A stretch of 46,565 bases of DNA from Gemmatimonadaceae bacterium (GTDB taxonomy: Bacteria; Gemmatimonadota; Gemmatimonadetes; Gemmatimonadales; Gemmatimonadaceae). The notes under the pieces are model-generated. The model was not told the DNA's origin. It ran no database searches and worked only from the letters and a program-made list of their open reading frames with translations. Positions 35,289 through 44,068 of this stretch are shown here, in pieces. The stretch's first letter is position 1; every line of letters begins with the position of its first letter. Where the stretch lies: contig JADYYN010000274.1 of the NCBI GenBank assembly GCA_020853635.1, positions 1-46,565 of the forward strand. The letters run 5' to 3'. Position numbers and translations under genes: made by a program.

Positions 35289-36116
35289 ATGCTGAACCCG
35301 ACCGTCTACCTCAACTCTCGCCGCGCCGCCGGTTTGCTGGCGCTGTCGCTCGCCGCGTGTGCGCCGTACCCGCAGCGCATCCGCCAGGAACCGGTGATCG
35401 CCAACAACGATCGTGTGCCGGCCGCTGATGCCTCCACCGCTGCCGGTGCCATCGCGGCGGAGCGGCAGGCTATGAAAGCCACCGTCGATTCCATCTACGC
35501 CGTCGCAACCGCGGGCTGCTCCATGGCCGTCTGCGAATCGATCGCCCGCGGTGAAGTGCAGATCGGCATGAATGAGACGCAGGTTTATGCCGCCACGCGC
35601 ACCACGCCTTCGGCGTGGGTGGTGCGGCGCACCAACGGTGACGCGGTGATGGTGCCGGCGACGCCGAGTGCCGCGCCGAGCGACAAGGTCGGCGAGTTCG
35701 TGATGGTGCAGCTCGACGGCGGGCGGAGCGCGGTGCTCTCGCGCCGTGGTCCGCAGGGCATCATGGTCGCGAGCCGCAGCCAGGATGCGGGGGCCGCTGC
35801 GCAGGCGAAGGAAGCCGCTGCCGCGCTCATCCGCGAAGGTGACGACCTCGTGGCCAGCAACGATCTCGCCGGTGCGCTCAACCGCTACGACCGCGCGAGT
35901 GTGCTCGACCCGGATGCGCCGGAGACGCAGTACAAGGCGGCGCGTCTGCTCGACCTGCAGCTCCGTCCGCAGGAAGCACTCATGCGCTATCAGCGGTTCC
36001 TGCTCTCGCTCGACATCGAACGCATCAAGGCGCAGGGCGATGCGAATGCGAAGATGGCCGAGGCGATCGCGATGGCGCAGCAGCGGATTGTGATTCTGGA
36101 AAAGCAGGTGAAGTGA
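35289..36116 (+). CDS. Lipoprotein of unknown family in the LpoB-like cluster
   Basis: A 275-residue lipoprotein (lipobox LSLAAC, Cys24 in the chosen frame). Residues 45-130 carry a compact domain with two nearby cysteines (GCSMAVCESIARGEVQIGMNETQVYAAT) and a helix/strand pattern reminiscent of SmpA/OmlA-type small domains. The C-terminal 100 residues form a TPR-like helical stretch (AALIREGDDLVASNDLAGALNRYDRASVLDPDAPETQYKAARLL). The start ATG 35289 is chosen because the lipobox follows at normal distance. An upstream frame exists but is implausible. Its role beside the LpoB-like gene is inferred from context only. Confidence 0.72.
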   Translation: MLNPTVYLNSRRAAGLLALSLAACAPYPQRIRQEPVIANNDRVPAADASTAAGAIAAERQAMKATVDSIYAVATAGCSMAVCESIARGEVQIGMNETQVYAATRTTPSAWVVRRTNGDAVMVPATPSAAPSDKVGEFVMVQLDGGRSAVLSRRGPQGIMVASRSQDAGAAAQAKEAAAALIREGDDLVASNDLAGALNRYDRASVLDPDAPETQYKAARLLDLQLRPQEALMRYQRFLLSLDIERIKAQGDANAKMAEAIAMAQQRIVILEKQVK

Positions 36117-36117
36117 G

Positions 36118-36160
36118 GCTGGAGATGTGAGACGGGAGAGGTGAGATGGGAGAGGGGGGC
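36118..36160. repeat. GA-rich repeat arm, single-sided, preceding a microsatellite
   Basis: The sequence after the stop of the 35289 gene (GGAGATGTGAGACGGGAGAG and onward) belongs to the GA-rich family. The pyrimidine arm expected downstream is replaced by a long (CT)n tract at 36173. Confidence 0.6.
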
Positions 36161-36162
36161 AT

Positions 36163-36250
<88 letters not shown>

Positions 36251-36308
36251 ACCGCTTCCTATCCCTCTTCGAGTTCCCGCTTCTCTCGACCCTGGCTTCC
36301 CACCGCCT

Positions 36309-37832
36309 GTGACCCGCTCCCTCATCGTCCGCCCACTGCTTGCTGTGGCCGCTGCGTTCGCCCTCCAGGGCTGCGCGTCGGCGGGGCAGTCGTGGCGGGC
36401 GGGACCGGCGGGGATCCCGGCGGAGAATCAACTGCGTGAGCAGATGGTGGCGGGGCAGTTCGGGACGGCGCTCGAATCGCTCAAGGACAAGAAGATCGCT
36501 CCGGCCGACGCCCTCCTCCGCCACATGTACCGCGGCCTGGTGGCGATGCATGCCGGTCAGGCGGAGATCGGCACGCGGTCGATGGACCGCGCGTGGGAGA
36601 TCGCGTACCAGCGTTGGACCAAGCGCCTCAGCGATGGGGCTGCGGCGATGCTCACAGGCGACGGCGCGTTGCCGTATGACCCCGGTCCCGCCGAACGGAT
36701 GCTTATCCCGTACTACGGCGGCCTCAACTGGCTGCAGCGCAACGAACCCGGCGAAGCCGGGGTCGAGGCGCGCCGCATGGCGACGTTCCTCGAGAGCACC
36801 CAGGGTGCCAAGCCCAACGACCAGTTCGAAGGGCTCATGCGCTACGTGAGCGGCGTGATGTTCGAGGTGGCCGGTGAGCGCAATGACGCGGACGTCGCGT
36901 ATCGCAATGCGACCGTGCTGCTCGGCGGCGCGTTGCCGGGCGACACCATCCCGCCCGACGCCGCACACGGCGACGTGGTGATCTTCATCGAGGACGGCTT
37001 CGTCGTGCGCCCCGAACCCATGGCGCTCGACTTCTGGATCAACGACCAAGAACTCGGCTACCTCAACGGCGACGACTATGATCGCCGCATCGCCACGTAT
37101 CATGAACTCAATCGCCGCCGCGGCATGAGCGGCGACTGGGCGGCGCAGCGCTTCCGCAATGTGAGCATCCGCTGGCCGGTGATGGGCGCCGAGTCGTCAC
37201 AGCCGGCGAGTGGTCGCGTGGGCGCACGCTCTTCGCGATTCTCGCCTGTGGTCGCGAACGCCGTCGAGCACGAGGCATCCGGCAGCTTCGCGATCCCGGT
37301 ACTCGGCGCGCTCGACGAATCGATCGTGCAAGCTGACGTGATCTCGACGAGCATCAGCAACGCCGTGCGCGATGACTTCGACCGCGAGCAGCCGGCGCGC
37401 ATCGCGCGGGCCATCGCACGCGCCGCCGTGCGCGAAGCCTCGCTCAAGGGTGCCGAGGGGGCGTTCAATGCCGCCGGGGATATCCTCGACGACGATGACA
37501 AGAAGCAGGAGAAGTCGAAGGACGGCGACAAGAAGAAGAAGGACGACGACGACGGCAAAGGTTGGGCGGCCGCCGGCGCCATCCTGCTCGGCATCGGACT
37601 GCTGGCGACGCATGTGTCGTCGCAGGTACTCGATCAGCCTGACCTGCGCGCTTGGCAGTTGCTGCCCGATCGCGTGAGCGTCGCGCGGTTGCGCTTGCCC
37701 GTCGGCGAACACGTGATCGAAGTGACCCGCGATGGCGAGGCGTACTCGCTGGGCACGGTGACGGTGAAGCCGGGCGCGGTGACCGTGTTGGCGCACCGGT
37801 GGTGGTCGGGGAGTCGCCGAGGGGAGAGGTGA
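36309..37832 (+). CDS. COG3014-like lipoprotein
   Basis: A 507-residue predicted lipoprotein (lipobox FALQGC near residue 21). It contains a helical repeat region with RMATFLESTQG, FEGLMRYVSGVMFEVAGERNDADVAYRNATVLL and other TPR-like units. COG3014-family proteins also show this, and they occur beside LpoB genes. A lysine/aspartate stretch (DDDDKKQEKSKDGDKKKKDDDDG) links the first part to a hydrophobic helix and a beta-rich tail. The GTG 36309 has no Shine-Dalgarno; an upstream in-frame GTG at 36141 would translate through the microsatellite. I prefer 36309 because the signal peptide follows directly. Confidence 0.65.
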   Translation: MTRSLIVRPLLAVAAAFALQGCASAGQSWRAGPAGIPAENQLREQMVAGQFGTALESLKDKKIAPADALLRHMYRGLVAMHAGQAEIGTRSMDRAWEIAYQRWTKRLSDGAAAMLTGDGALPYDPGPAERMLIPYYGGLNWLQRNEPGEAGVEARRMATFLESTQGAKPNDQFEGLMRYVSGVMFEVAGERNDADVAYRNATVLLGGALPGDTIPPDAAHGDVVIFIEDGFVVRPEPMALDFWINDQELGYLNGDDYDRRIATYHELNRRRGMSGDWAAQRFRNVSIRWPVMGAESSQPASGRVGARSSRFSPVVANAVEHEASGSFAIPVLGALDESIVQADVISTSISNAVRDDFDREQPARIARAIARAAVREASLKGAEGAFNAAGDILDDDDKKQEKSKDGDKKKKDDDDGKGWAAAGAILLGIGLLATHVSSQVLDQPDLRAWQLLPDRVSVARLRLPVGEHVIEVTRDGEAYSLGTVTVKPGAVTVLAHRWWSGSRRGER

Positions 37833-37895
37833 GCTGGGAGTAGTGAGAAGGGAGAGGTGAGCGGGCGACTCCCATCTCCCATCTCTCATCTCCCC
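37821..37895. repeat. GA-rich inverted repeat behind the COG3014-like gene
   Basis: GGGGAGAGGTGAGCTGGGAG (37821-37840) pairs with CTCCCATCTCTCATCTCCCC (37876-37895), 17 of 20 positions. The left arm includes the stop codon (TGA 37830-37832). It is the best-preserved large copy of the family. Confidence 0.75.
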
Positions 37896-37932
37896 TCTGC
37901 CGTTCATCAGTTCCACACGCGACATTGTGTAG

Positions 37933-39984
37933 GTGAGCACCATCCCCGCCGCCCCGCGCGTCGCGCCGAATCGTGATCTGACCGAGGTCCTCTCGGAGAT
38001 CGCGCGGCACCCTGAGCAGACGACGGCTGAGGGACTCGGGCGCGTGATCGAGGCGTTGCGACACGGTCGTCGTGAGGCCCCGGAAGTCGCCGTCGAGCGG
38101 CTGCGCACGCTCGTGGAGCTGCTCGGCGAGCGCCCGGAGCTGGCCGGCGGGCTCGCCGAACACCTGCGCGCCGTGCTGCTCTCGCGCATGCATCGCACGT
38201 TGTACTCCGAGTCCGGGATCCTGAGCAGCCAAGGGTTCCTGACCGGCGTGTGGAGCCGGTTGATCGGGCGGGTGTTGCCGCCGGCGGTCGACCCGGATTT
38301 CCTTCGGGACCTGATGAGCGAAGTGTTCGACGAGCCGCGCGATGCCGATTGGGTCGCGGTGGTGCCCGCCGACCTGTGGGACGCACTCTTCGAGTGCCTC
38401 GGTGTCGGGTCGGCCGCTTGGGACGGCGTCCGTGCGCATATCCGTCGCGAGCTGTTCGAGGGCATGCGGATCCTCTCGCATCGCATCGCGGCGTTGGGAG
38501 TGGATCCGGCGCTGCTGCGTTACCTCCCGTCGCTCGCGCGGCAGGAGTCGCCGTTCCTTGCGCAGAGCGACGAAGTCCGGCTGCTGATCGACCGATTCGC
38601 GGCCGCCGGTGCCGCCGCGGAGTACGACGGGCACCTCGGGGTGTTGCTGGCCCAGTGCACGGAGATCATCGCGCGCATCCGTCGGCGGTCGCACGAGACC
38701 GGTGTGGGGGTGAACCTCGTCTTCGTGCTGGCGCGGCTCGAGCAGCAGATCGCACGGCTGCGCTATCTGCGGGCGCTGGCGATCCCTCGCCGTGCCGCGC
38801 GGGCGAGTGCACCGGCGATGATGTCGTCCGGCGTGGGAGTGATGCCGGCTCCGCTGGCGAGTCCCGTGGCGTTCCTCACGCACCTGGTGAGATTCGAGAG
38901 CCGTCGCCCTCGGATCGGCACGCTGTTCGAGGGGACCACCCAACTGCTGGCCCGCCGAGTGACGGAGCAGGCGAGCAAGTCCGGTGAGCACTACGTGACG
39001 GACACGCGGGAGGAGTACCGCGAGATGTTCCGCGCGGCAGCCGGCGCGGGGCTCATCGTCGCGGTGATGGCGTTGCTCAAGATCCTGGCCGCCAAGCTCG
39101 GTCTGCCGGCGTTCTGGGAGGCCGTCGCCTACAGCCTGATCTACGGGCTGGGCTTCGTCATCGTGCACATCCTGCATCTCACGATCGCCACCAAGCAGCC
39201 GGCGATGACGGCGGCGACGCTCGCCGCCGCGTTCGAGAGTGCCGGCGATCGCGAGTCGCGACTCGAGGCGCTGGCGAGCGTCGCGGCGAAAGTGAGTCGC
39301 ACGCAGTGGGTGTCCATCGCCGGCAACGTGATCATCGGCTTCCTCACCGCGATGTTCATCGCCCTCATCGGTAGCACCGTGTTCGACTGGCACCCGGTGA
39401 CGCCGGAGAAGGGCGCGACGCTATTGCATGACCTCCATCCTTGGAAGAGTCTGGCCCTGGTGCACGCGGCGATCGCCGGCGTGTACCTGTTCGTGAGCGG
39501 ATTGGTCTCGGGGTACTACGACAACCAGTCATTGTATCATCGCGTGCCGGAGCGCATACGCCGTGTGAAATGGCTGCGTCGTGTGCTTGGGACACGGGGC
39601 CTCGAGCGCGTCGCGACCTATATCGAGCACAATCTCGGGGCGCTCGCCGGCAACTTCCTCTTCGGGTGTATGCTCGGCTCCACCGGGACCCTTGGCAAGA
39701 TCTTCGGACTCCCGATCGACATCCGCCACGTGGCGTTCGCCTCCGCGAACCTCGCCTACGGCCTCCAAGCACTCGATTTCCAGTTAACGTGGCAGGTCAT
39801 GGCGGTGAGTGCCGTCGGCATGATCCTGATCGGCGTGGTCAACCTTGTCGTGAGCTTCCGCCTCGCGCTCACCGTGGCGCTGCGCTCACGCGGCATCACG
39901 GCGGCGGAGACCGAAGGCCTGACGGCGCGAGTGTTGCGGCGGTTCCGGCAGAAGCCGTTGGAGTTTTTGGTCCCGCAGACGTGA
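37933..39984 (+). CDS. Gcr-family (so-called site-specific recombinase) membrane protein
   Basis: A 683-residue protein of the family annotated as site-specific recombinase (PF10136). Despite the name it has no recombinase signature here. The N-terminal 350 residues are helical and soluble (LTEVLSEIARHPEQT, LLSRMHRTLYSESGILSSQGFLTG, RLEQQIARLRYLRAL). The second half has about six membrane segments (LIYGLGFVIVHILHLTIATKQPAMTAATLA, IIGFLTAMFIALIGS, LVHAAIAGVYLFVSGLVSGYYDN). It probably sits in the inner membrane; the activity is unknown. The start is GTG 37933. It is convergent with the nitronate monooxygenase pair, with a GA-rich repeat between. Confidence 0.85.
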   Translation: MSTIPAAPRVAPNRDLTEVLSEIARHPEQTTAEGLGRVIEALRHGRREAPEVAVERLRTLVELLGERPELAGGLAEHLRAVLLSRMHRTLYSESGILSSQGFLTGVWSRLIGRVLPPAVDPDFLRDLMSEVFDEPRDADWVAVVPADLWDALFECLGVGSAAWDGVRAHIRRELFEGMRILSHRIAALGVDPALLRYLPSLARQESPFLAQSDEVRLLIDRFAAAGAAAEYDGHLGVLLAQCTEIIARIRRRSHETGVGVNLVFVLARLEQQIARLRYLRALAIPRRAARASAPAMMSSGVGVMPAPLASPVAFLTHLVRFESRRPRIGTLFEGTTQLLARRVTEQASKSGEHYVTDTREEYREMFRAAAGAGLIVAVMALLKILAAKLGLPAFWEAVAYSLIYGLGFVIVHILHLTIATKQPAMTAATLAAAFESAGDRESRLEALASVAAKVSRTQWVSIAGNVIIGFLTAMFIALIGSTVFDWHPVTPEKGATLLHDLHPWKSLALVHAAIAGVYLFVSGLVSGYYDNQSLYHRVPERIRRVKWLRRVLGTRGLERVATYIEHNLGALAGNFLFGCMLGSTGTLGKIFGLPIDIRHVAFASANLAYGLQALDFQLTWQVMAVSAVGMILIGVVNLVVSFRLALTVALRSRGITAAETEGLTARVLRRFRQKPLEFLVPQT

Positions 39985-40066
39985 GACGTGAGAAGGGAGA
40001 TGAGAGACGACCGCCGCCCACCCCGCATCGCCGTTACTCACCACTCACAACTCACAGCTCACCACG
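39985..40066. repeat. GA-rich repeat between convergent genes
   Basis: It begins directly after the stop codon (TGA 39982-39984) as GACGTGAGAAGGGAGATGAG and ends in CTCA-rich sequence before the opposing stop. CCCCGCATCGCC (40021-40032) recurs at 46546-46557. Confidence 0.6.
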
Positions 40067-40069
40067 CCG

Positions 40070-41044
40070 TTAGTCCAACGCCGCCGCAAACTCCCGTACG
40101 ACTTCACCCGCCGGCACGATCGACGTAATCCCCGCCACCGACTTGCCCGCCTGCCAGTAATCCGTGCTCACATTCTCGCTGTTGAGCGACTTCTTGAGCC
40201 GCCGCACGGAGTTGAGCGCGTGCCAGGTCCGCATCCAGTGCTTGGTGCGACGGCCCTTGAGCATCCACTTCGCGAACCAGCCGGCGTCGGTGCCGAGTTT
40301 GTCGATGTACGCGTTGCGGATCACGGCGACCGGGACGCCGGTGAGGCGTTCGGTGAGGACGATGTCCTCTTCGTCGGCGTCGATGATCGCCTGCTTGTAG
40401 GCATCACTCGCCTTGCATTCCGGCGTCGCGATGAAGCGCGTGCCGAGTTGCACGCCGGCGTAGCCCATGCGCAGATGCCGCGTGAACTCCGCGGGTGTAC
40501 CCACGCCACCGGCCGAGACGATGGGCACACCGAACGGCAGCAGCTCCTCGTAGAGGGCTTCAGGAGTGCGACGCCCCGCGTGACCACCGGCGCGCGCGTT
40601 CACGGCCACCAAGCCATCGACGCCGCCATCGAGCCCCTTCTGCGCCCACTTCTTCTCCGTGACATCGTGGTACACCACGCCGCCGGCCGCGTGAACGCGC
40701 TCGCATACCCACTTGGGATTGCCCAGTGAGGTGAGGAAGAAGCGCACGCCTTCTTCGAGTGCGATGTCGATCCACAAGCGCATGCGGTCGAGATAGATCT
40801 TGTTGTTGCCCTCGATGAGCGCGTTGAATCCGATGGGCTTCTTGGTGAGTGTGCGGATGTAGCGCAGGCCTTCGCGGTACTCATGGCCATGCACGTGTGT
40901 GAGCGAGATCGGCTGGATGATGCCGAGTCCGCCCGCTTCGCTCACCGCGGCGACGAGTTCCGGGTTGGAGCAGGGGTACATCGGCCCGCAGATCAGTGGG
41001 ACTTCGATGCCGGCGTGACGGGTGAACGGAGTGGAAAGAGTCAT
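40070..41044 (-). CDS. Nitronate monooxygenase-family FMN oxidoreductase
   Basis: A 324-residue TIM-barrel flavoprotein of the nitronate monooxygenase (2-nitropropane dioxygenase) family. Recognisable blocks are VPLICGPMYPCSNPELVAAVSEAGGLGIIQP, KPIGFNALI, VNARAGGHAGRRTP and VPIVSAGGVGTPAEFTRHLRMGYAGVQLGTRF, the last forming the FMN phosphate site. Family members oxidise nitronates or act as enoyl reductases; the substrate is unknown. Its ATG overlaps the hotdog gene stop by 4 nt, so both are made from one message. Confidence 0.88.
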   Translation of the reverse strand: MTLSTPFTRHAGIEVPLICGPMYPCSNPELVAAVSEAGGLGIIQPISLTHVHGHEYREGLRYIRTLTKKPIGFNALIEGNNKIYLDRMRLWIDIALEEGVRFFLTSLGNPKWVCERVHAAGGVVYHDVTEKKWAQKGLDGGVDGLVAVNARAGGHAGRRTPEALYEELLPFGVPIVSAGGVGTPAEFTRHLRMGYAGVQLGTRFIATPECKASDAYKQAIIDADEEDIVLTERLTGVPVAVIRNAYIDKLGTDAGWFAKWMLKGRRTKHWMRTWHALNSVRRLKKSLNSENVSTDYWQAGKSVAGITSIVPAGEVVREFAAALD

Positions 41045-41538
41045 GTGGCGCTCGGCTTCGCGCCGCGCGGCTTGTCCGGCCCCAGTCGCCAGCGCACGGT
41101 CGCGCGCGCGACGACGTTGTTCTCGCGGTCAAGACATTCGGACACCACATCGAAGTCCGTGTCGGTCGTGACCGTGGGCACGGTCACGCGGCTCACCGCG
41201 GTGATGGTGCCGCGCGCCTTCTTGTGGTACTCGATGGAGATCGACACCACGATCCCGCGCACACCGTCGGGAAGGCCTGCGAGCATGGCGAGACCGGAGG
41301 CCATCTCCGCGACGTTCATGAGCGCGATGGCGTGCACTGATCCCAGATGCTGGCGATTCGACCGACGGTCGGGGATCTCCACTCGCGCGTGCCCGGGCTC
41401 GAGCAGGCGGACGCGCGGACCGACGGACCCGGAGTAGGGCACCGTCCAAGAGAAGATCTGCGCGAAGAGCCATTGCCCGCCCGGGAGGGGGCTCAAGCGG
41501 CGCCAGAGGGTGAGGAGACGGCGGCCGGGGGAAGGCAC
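41041..41538 (-). CDS. Hotdog-fold protein (DUF4442/thioesterase-like)
   Basis: A 165-residue protein with a hotdog fold: SGSVGPRVRLLEPGHARVEIPDRRSNRQHLGSVHAIALMNVAEMASGLAM. It ends with the strands ITAVSRVTVPTVTTDTDFDVVSECLD and NVVARATVRWRLG. This is the DUF4442-like branch of acyl-CoA thioesterases. The start is uncertain: GTG 41538 gives the shortest plausible form without a Shine-Dalgarno; longer frames run into a GA-rich repeat. Operon with the nitronate monooxygenase suggests CoA- or acyl-related chemistry (inference). Confidence 0.72.
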   Translation of the reverse strand: MPSPGRRLLTLWRRLSPLPGGQWLFAQIFSWTVPYSGSVGPRVRLLEPGHARVEIPDRRSNRQHLGSVHAIALMNVAEMASGLAMLAGLPDGVRGIVVSISIEYHKKARGTITAVSRVTVPTVTTDTDFDVVSECLDRENNVVARATVRWRLGPDKPRGAKPSAT

Positions 41539-41549
41539 GGCAAGGGGAA

Positions 41550-41568
41550 GGTGTGAGGTGGGAGGTGT
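41550..41568. repeat. 19-nt copy of the GA-rich repeat
   Basis: GGTGTGAGGTGGGAGGTGT is identical to 34243-34261. Only one arm is present here, upstream of the hotdog gene. Confidence 0.75.
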
Positions 41569-41656
41569 AAGGAACGGCGATTCGGGGGAAGATACAGCCG
41601 GGCACTCGAGAGCGCCTCTGAGGATAGATTTCGCGCAGCCCCAGCACGAGGTCCTC

Positions 41657-43753
41657 ATGCGCCGCCTAGCCGCCTTACTCCTCGCCGTGTCCATTCCAGC
41701 CGCTGCCCAGACGCCCAAGCCGCCCGTCGCGAAGAAGCTGCCCGTGACGACCGTCCTCCACGGTGACCGTCGCGTGGATGAGTACGCGTACTTCAAGGAT
41801 CGCAAGCATCCGGAGACGATCCCTTATCTCGAGTCCGAGAACCGATACACCGACGCCATGATGGCGCACACGGCCGAGTTCCAGAAGGTGCTCTACGACG
41901 AGATGCTCGGCCGCATCAAAGAAGACGACGCGCAGGTACCGGCGCAGAAGGACGGCTGGTACTACTACTCGCGTACTGAGAAGGGGAAGGCGTATCCGAT
42001 CTTCGCGCGGCGCAAGGGTTCGATGGGCGCGCCGGAGGAGATCTACTTCGATCAGAACAAGGAGGCGGAAGGGTTCGCCTTCTATCAGCTCGGCGGCATG
42101 GAAGTGAGCCCCGACCACAACAAGCTCGCGGTGCTCATCGACACCGACGGCTACGAGGACTTCGAGCTGCGCGTGAAGGACCTGCGCACCGGCGCCTGGT
42201 ATCCCGAGCGGATCAAGAAGCTGAGCTGGGGACTCGCGTGGGGCAGCGACAATCGCACGCTGTTCTACCAGACGCCAGACTCCGCCAAGCGCGGCGACCG
42301 CGTGTGGCGTCACGTGATGGGCACGCCCACCACGCAGGACGTCAGCGTGTACCACGATGACGATGTGCTGTTCAACGTGAACGTCTCGCGCTCGCGCAGT
42401 GGCGAGTGGATCATCATCTCCAGCACGTCGTTCACGTCGAGCGAGTTCCACGTGATCCCGGCGGCGACGCCGAGTGCGACGCCCCGGGTGATCGCGCCGC
42501 GCCGACCGGGGATCGAGTACGATGTTGAAGCGGGGCAGGGATTCTTCTACATCACGACCAACTGGAACGCGAAGAACTTCAAGGTGATGCGGGCGTCGTT
42601 CGACGACCCCGCGCCGCAGAACTGGACCGAGTGGCTGCCGTACCGCGCCGACGTGTTCGTGGAAGGCACGATCGCGTTCAAGGACTATGTGGTGGTGATG
42701 GAGCGTCGCGGCGGTCTGCGACAGTTGCGCGTGACCGACTTGGGAAGCGGCGTGCCGCACGATGTGTCCTTCCCGGAGTCGGCGTACGGCGTGTTCCCGG
42801 GCGCGAATCCGGACTACGCGACCAAGTATCTCCGCTTCACCTACTCGTCGCTCGTCACACCCAACTCCGTGTTCGACTATGACATGGAGACGAAGGGCCG
42901 CGAACTGCTCAAGCGCACGGACGTGCTCGGTGGCTACGTGTCGACGGCGTACGAGGTGGAGCGCATCATGGCTACTGCGCGCGATGGGACGCCGGTGCCG
43001 ATATCGCTCGTGTACCGCAAGGGATTCCGTCGCGACGGCAAGTCGCCGCTGTTCCTGTATGCGTACGGTTCGTACGGCTCCACCACGGAGCCCACGTTCA
43101 ACTCGTCGCGTTTCTCGTTGATCGATCGCGATGTGGTGTACGCGATCGCGCATGTGCGTGGCGGGCAGGAGATGGGCCGTAGCTGGTACGACGACGGTAA
43201 GATGATGAACAAGATGAATACCTTCACCGACTTCATCGACGTCGCCGATCACCTGGTGGCACAGGGCTACACCTCGCCGGATCGGCTCGTGGCCAACGGT
43301 GGATCGGCAGGTGGCCTGCTCATGGGCGTGATCGCGAACCTGCGGCCCGACCTCTTCAAGGCGATCGTCGCCGATGTGCCGTTCGTCGATGTGATCAACA
43401 CGATGCTCGACGCGAGCATCCCGCTCACGGCGCAGGAGTGGGAACAGTGGGGCAATCCCAACAAGTCCGATGAGTACCGCTACATGCTGAGCTACTCGCC
43501 GTACGACAACGTGAAGGCGCATGACTATCCGGCGATGCTCGTGACCAGCGGCCTCAACGACTCACGCGTGGGATACTTCGAACCGACCAAGTGGGTGGCG
43601 AAGCTGCGCGCGAAGAAGCTCGATACCAAGCCGCTGCTGCTCAAGATGAATATGGGGGCAGGGCATGGTGGGGCGTCCGGGCGGTACGAGCAACTGAAGG
43701 AGCAGGCGTTCCGGTATGCGTTCGTGCTCGATCAGCTTGGGGTGAAGCGGTAA
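41657..43753 (+). CDS. S9A oligopeptidase B-like serine peptidase (exported)
   Basis: A 698-residue peptidase of the prolyl oligopeptidase family, near oligopeptidase B. It has a signal peptide (MRRLAALLLAVSIPAAAQ) and so is periplasmic. A beta-propeller gate occupies about 60-410 (ELRVKDLRTGAWYPERIKKLSWGLAWGSDNRTLFY). The catalytic domain carries S550 in NGGSAGGLLMG, D635 in LNDSRVGYFEPTKW and H670 in AGHGGASGRY. The block EWEQWGNPN matches the oligopeptidase B branch. GAGG 5 nt before the ATG supports the start. Periplasmic location differs from the usual cytoplasmic E. coli enzyme. Confidence 0.92.
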   Translation: MRRLAALLLAVSIPAAAQTPKPPVAKKLPVTTVLHGDRRVDEYAYFKDRKHPETIPYLESENRYTDAMMAHTAEFQKVLYDEMLGRIKEDDAQVPAQKDGWYYYSRTEKGKAYPIFARRKGSMGAPEEIYFDQNKEAEGFAFYQLGGMEVSPDHNKLAVLIDTDGYEDFELRVKDLRTGAWYPERIKKLSWGLAWGSDNRTLFYQTPDSAKRGDRVWRHVMGTPTTQDVSVYHDDDVLFNVNVSRSRSGEWIIISSTSFTSSEFHVIPAATPSATPRVIAPRRPGIEYDVEAGQGFFYITTNWNAKNFKVMRASFDDPAPQNWTEWLPYRADVFVEGTIAFKDYVVVMERRGGLRQLRVTDLGSGVPHDVSFPESAYGVFPGANPDYATKYLRFTYSSLVTPNSVFDYDMETKGRELLKRTDVLGGYVSTAYEVERIMATARDGTPVPISLVYRKGFRRDGKSPLFLYAYGSYGSTTEPTFNSSRFSLIDRDVVYAIAHVRGGQEMGRSWYDDGKMMNKMNTFTDFIDVADHLVAQGYTSPDRLVANGGSAGGLLMGVIANLRPDLFKAIVADVPFVDVINTMLDASIPLTAQEWEQWGNPNKSDEYRYMLSYSPYDNVKAHDYPAMLVTSGLNDSRVGYFEPTKWVAKLRAKKLDTKPLLLKMNMGAGHGGASGRYEQLKEQAFRYAFVLDQLGVKR

Positions 43754-43760
43754 CTACTTC

Positions 43761-44000
43761 ACCACAGAGGACACAGAGGGCACAGAGAACGGCAGAGCGG
43801 GTGTGGAGTGGAGTGGGGCCGGTGCAACGCATGCGGAAACAGGGCCGTGGGGCCTCGCACCGCACTGCCAAGACGGAAGGGGGCACAACTGGCCGCGTGA
43901 GACGCCGCCGTTGTGCCCCCTTTGTTGCCGCATTCAATCGGAACCTCACGCCGGCACTCTCCCCTCGGCAGTCCTCCGTGTTCTCTGTGTCCTCTGTGGT
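43761..44000. repeat. 18-bp inverted repeat ACCACAGAGGACACAGAG with nested hairpin
   Basis: ACCACAGAGGACACAGAG (43761-43778) is perfectly repeated in reverse at 43983-44000, with a 204-nt spacer. Outside it, CTTCACCACAG (43757-43767) also pairs with CTGTGGTGAAG (44037-44047). The arrangement resembles a small non-autonomous mobile element, but no target-site duplication is evident. CACAGAG-type repeats recur in many bacterial genomes. Confidence 0.8.
43877..43922 (+). terminator. Long stem-loop with short T-run, within the inverted repeat
   Basis: AAGGGGGCACAAC (43877-43889) pairs perfectly with GTTGTGCCCCCTT (43910-43922), 20-nt loop, followed by one more T. It lies 123 nt after the peptidase stop and is a reasonable intrinsic-terminator candidate. 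Confidence 0.6.
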
Positions 44001-44068
44001 AACCGCCGTTGCCGTTCCTCGTGAGCCCCTGAGCCCCTGTGGTGAAGCCGTTTCGCGGAACCAGGGAC

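Noticed and set aside
37933..39984. Mobile-element recombinase suggested by the family name
   Set aside because: The protein is a membrane protein with no catalytic Ser or Tyr recombinase motif and there are no flanking repeats or att sites.
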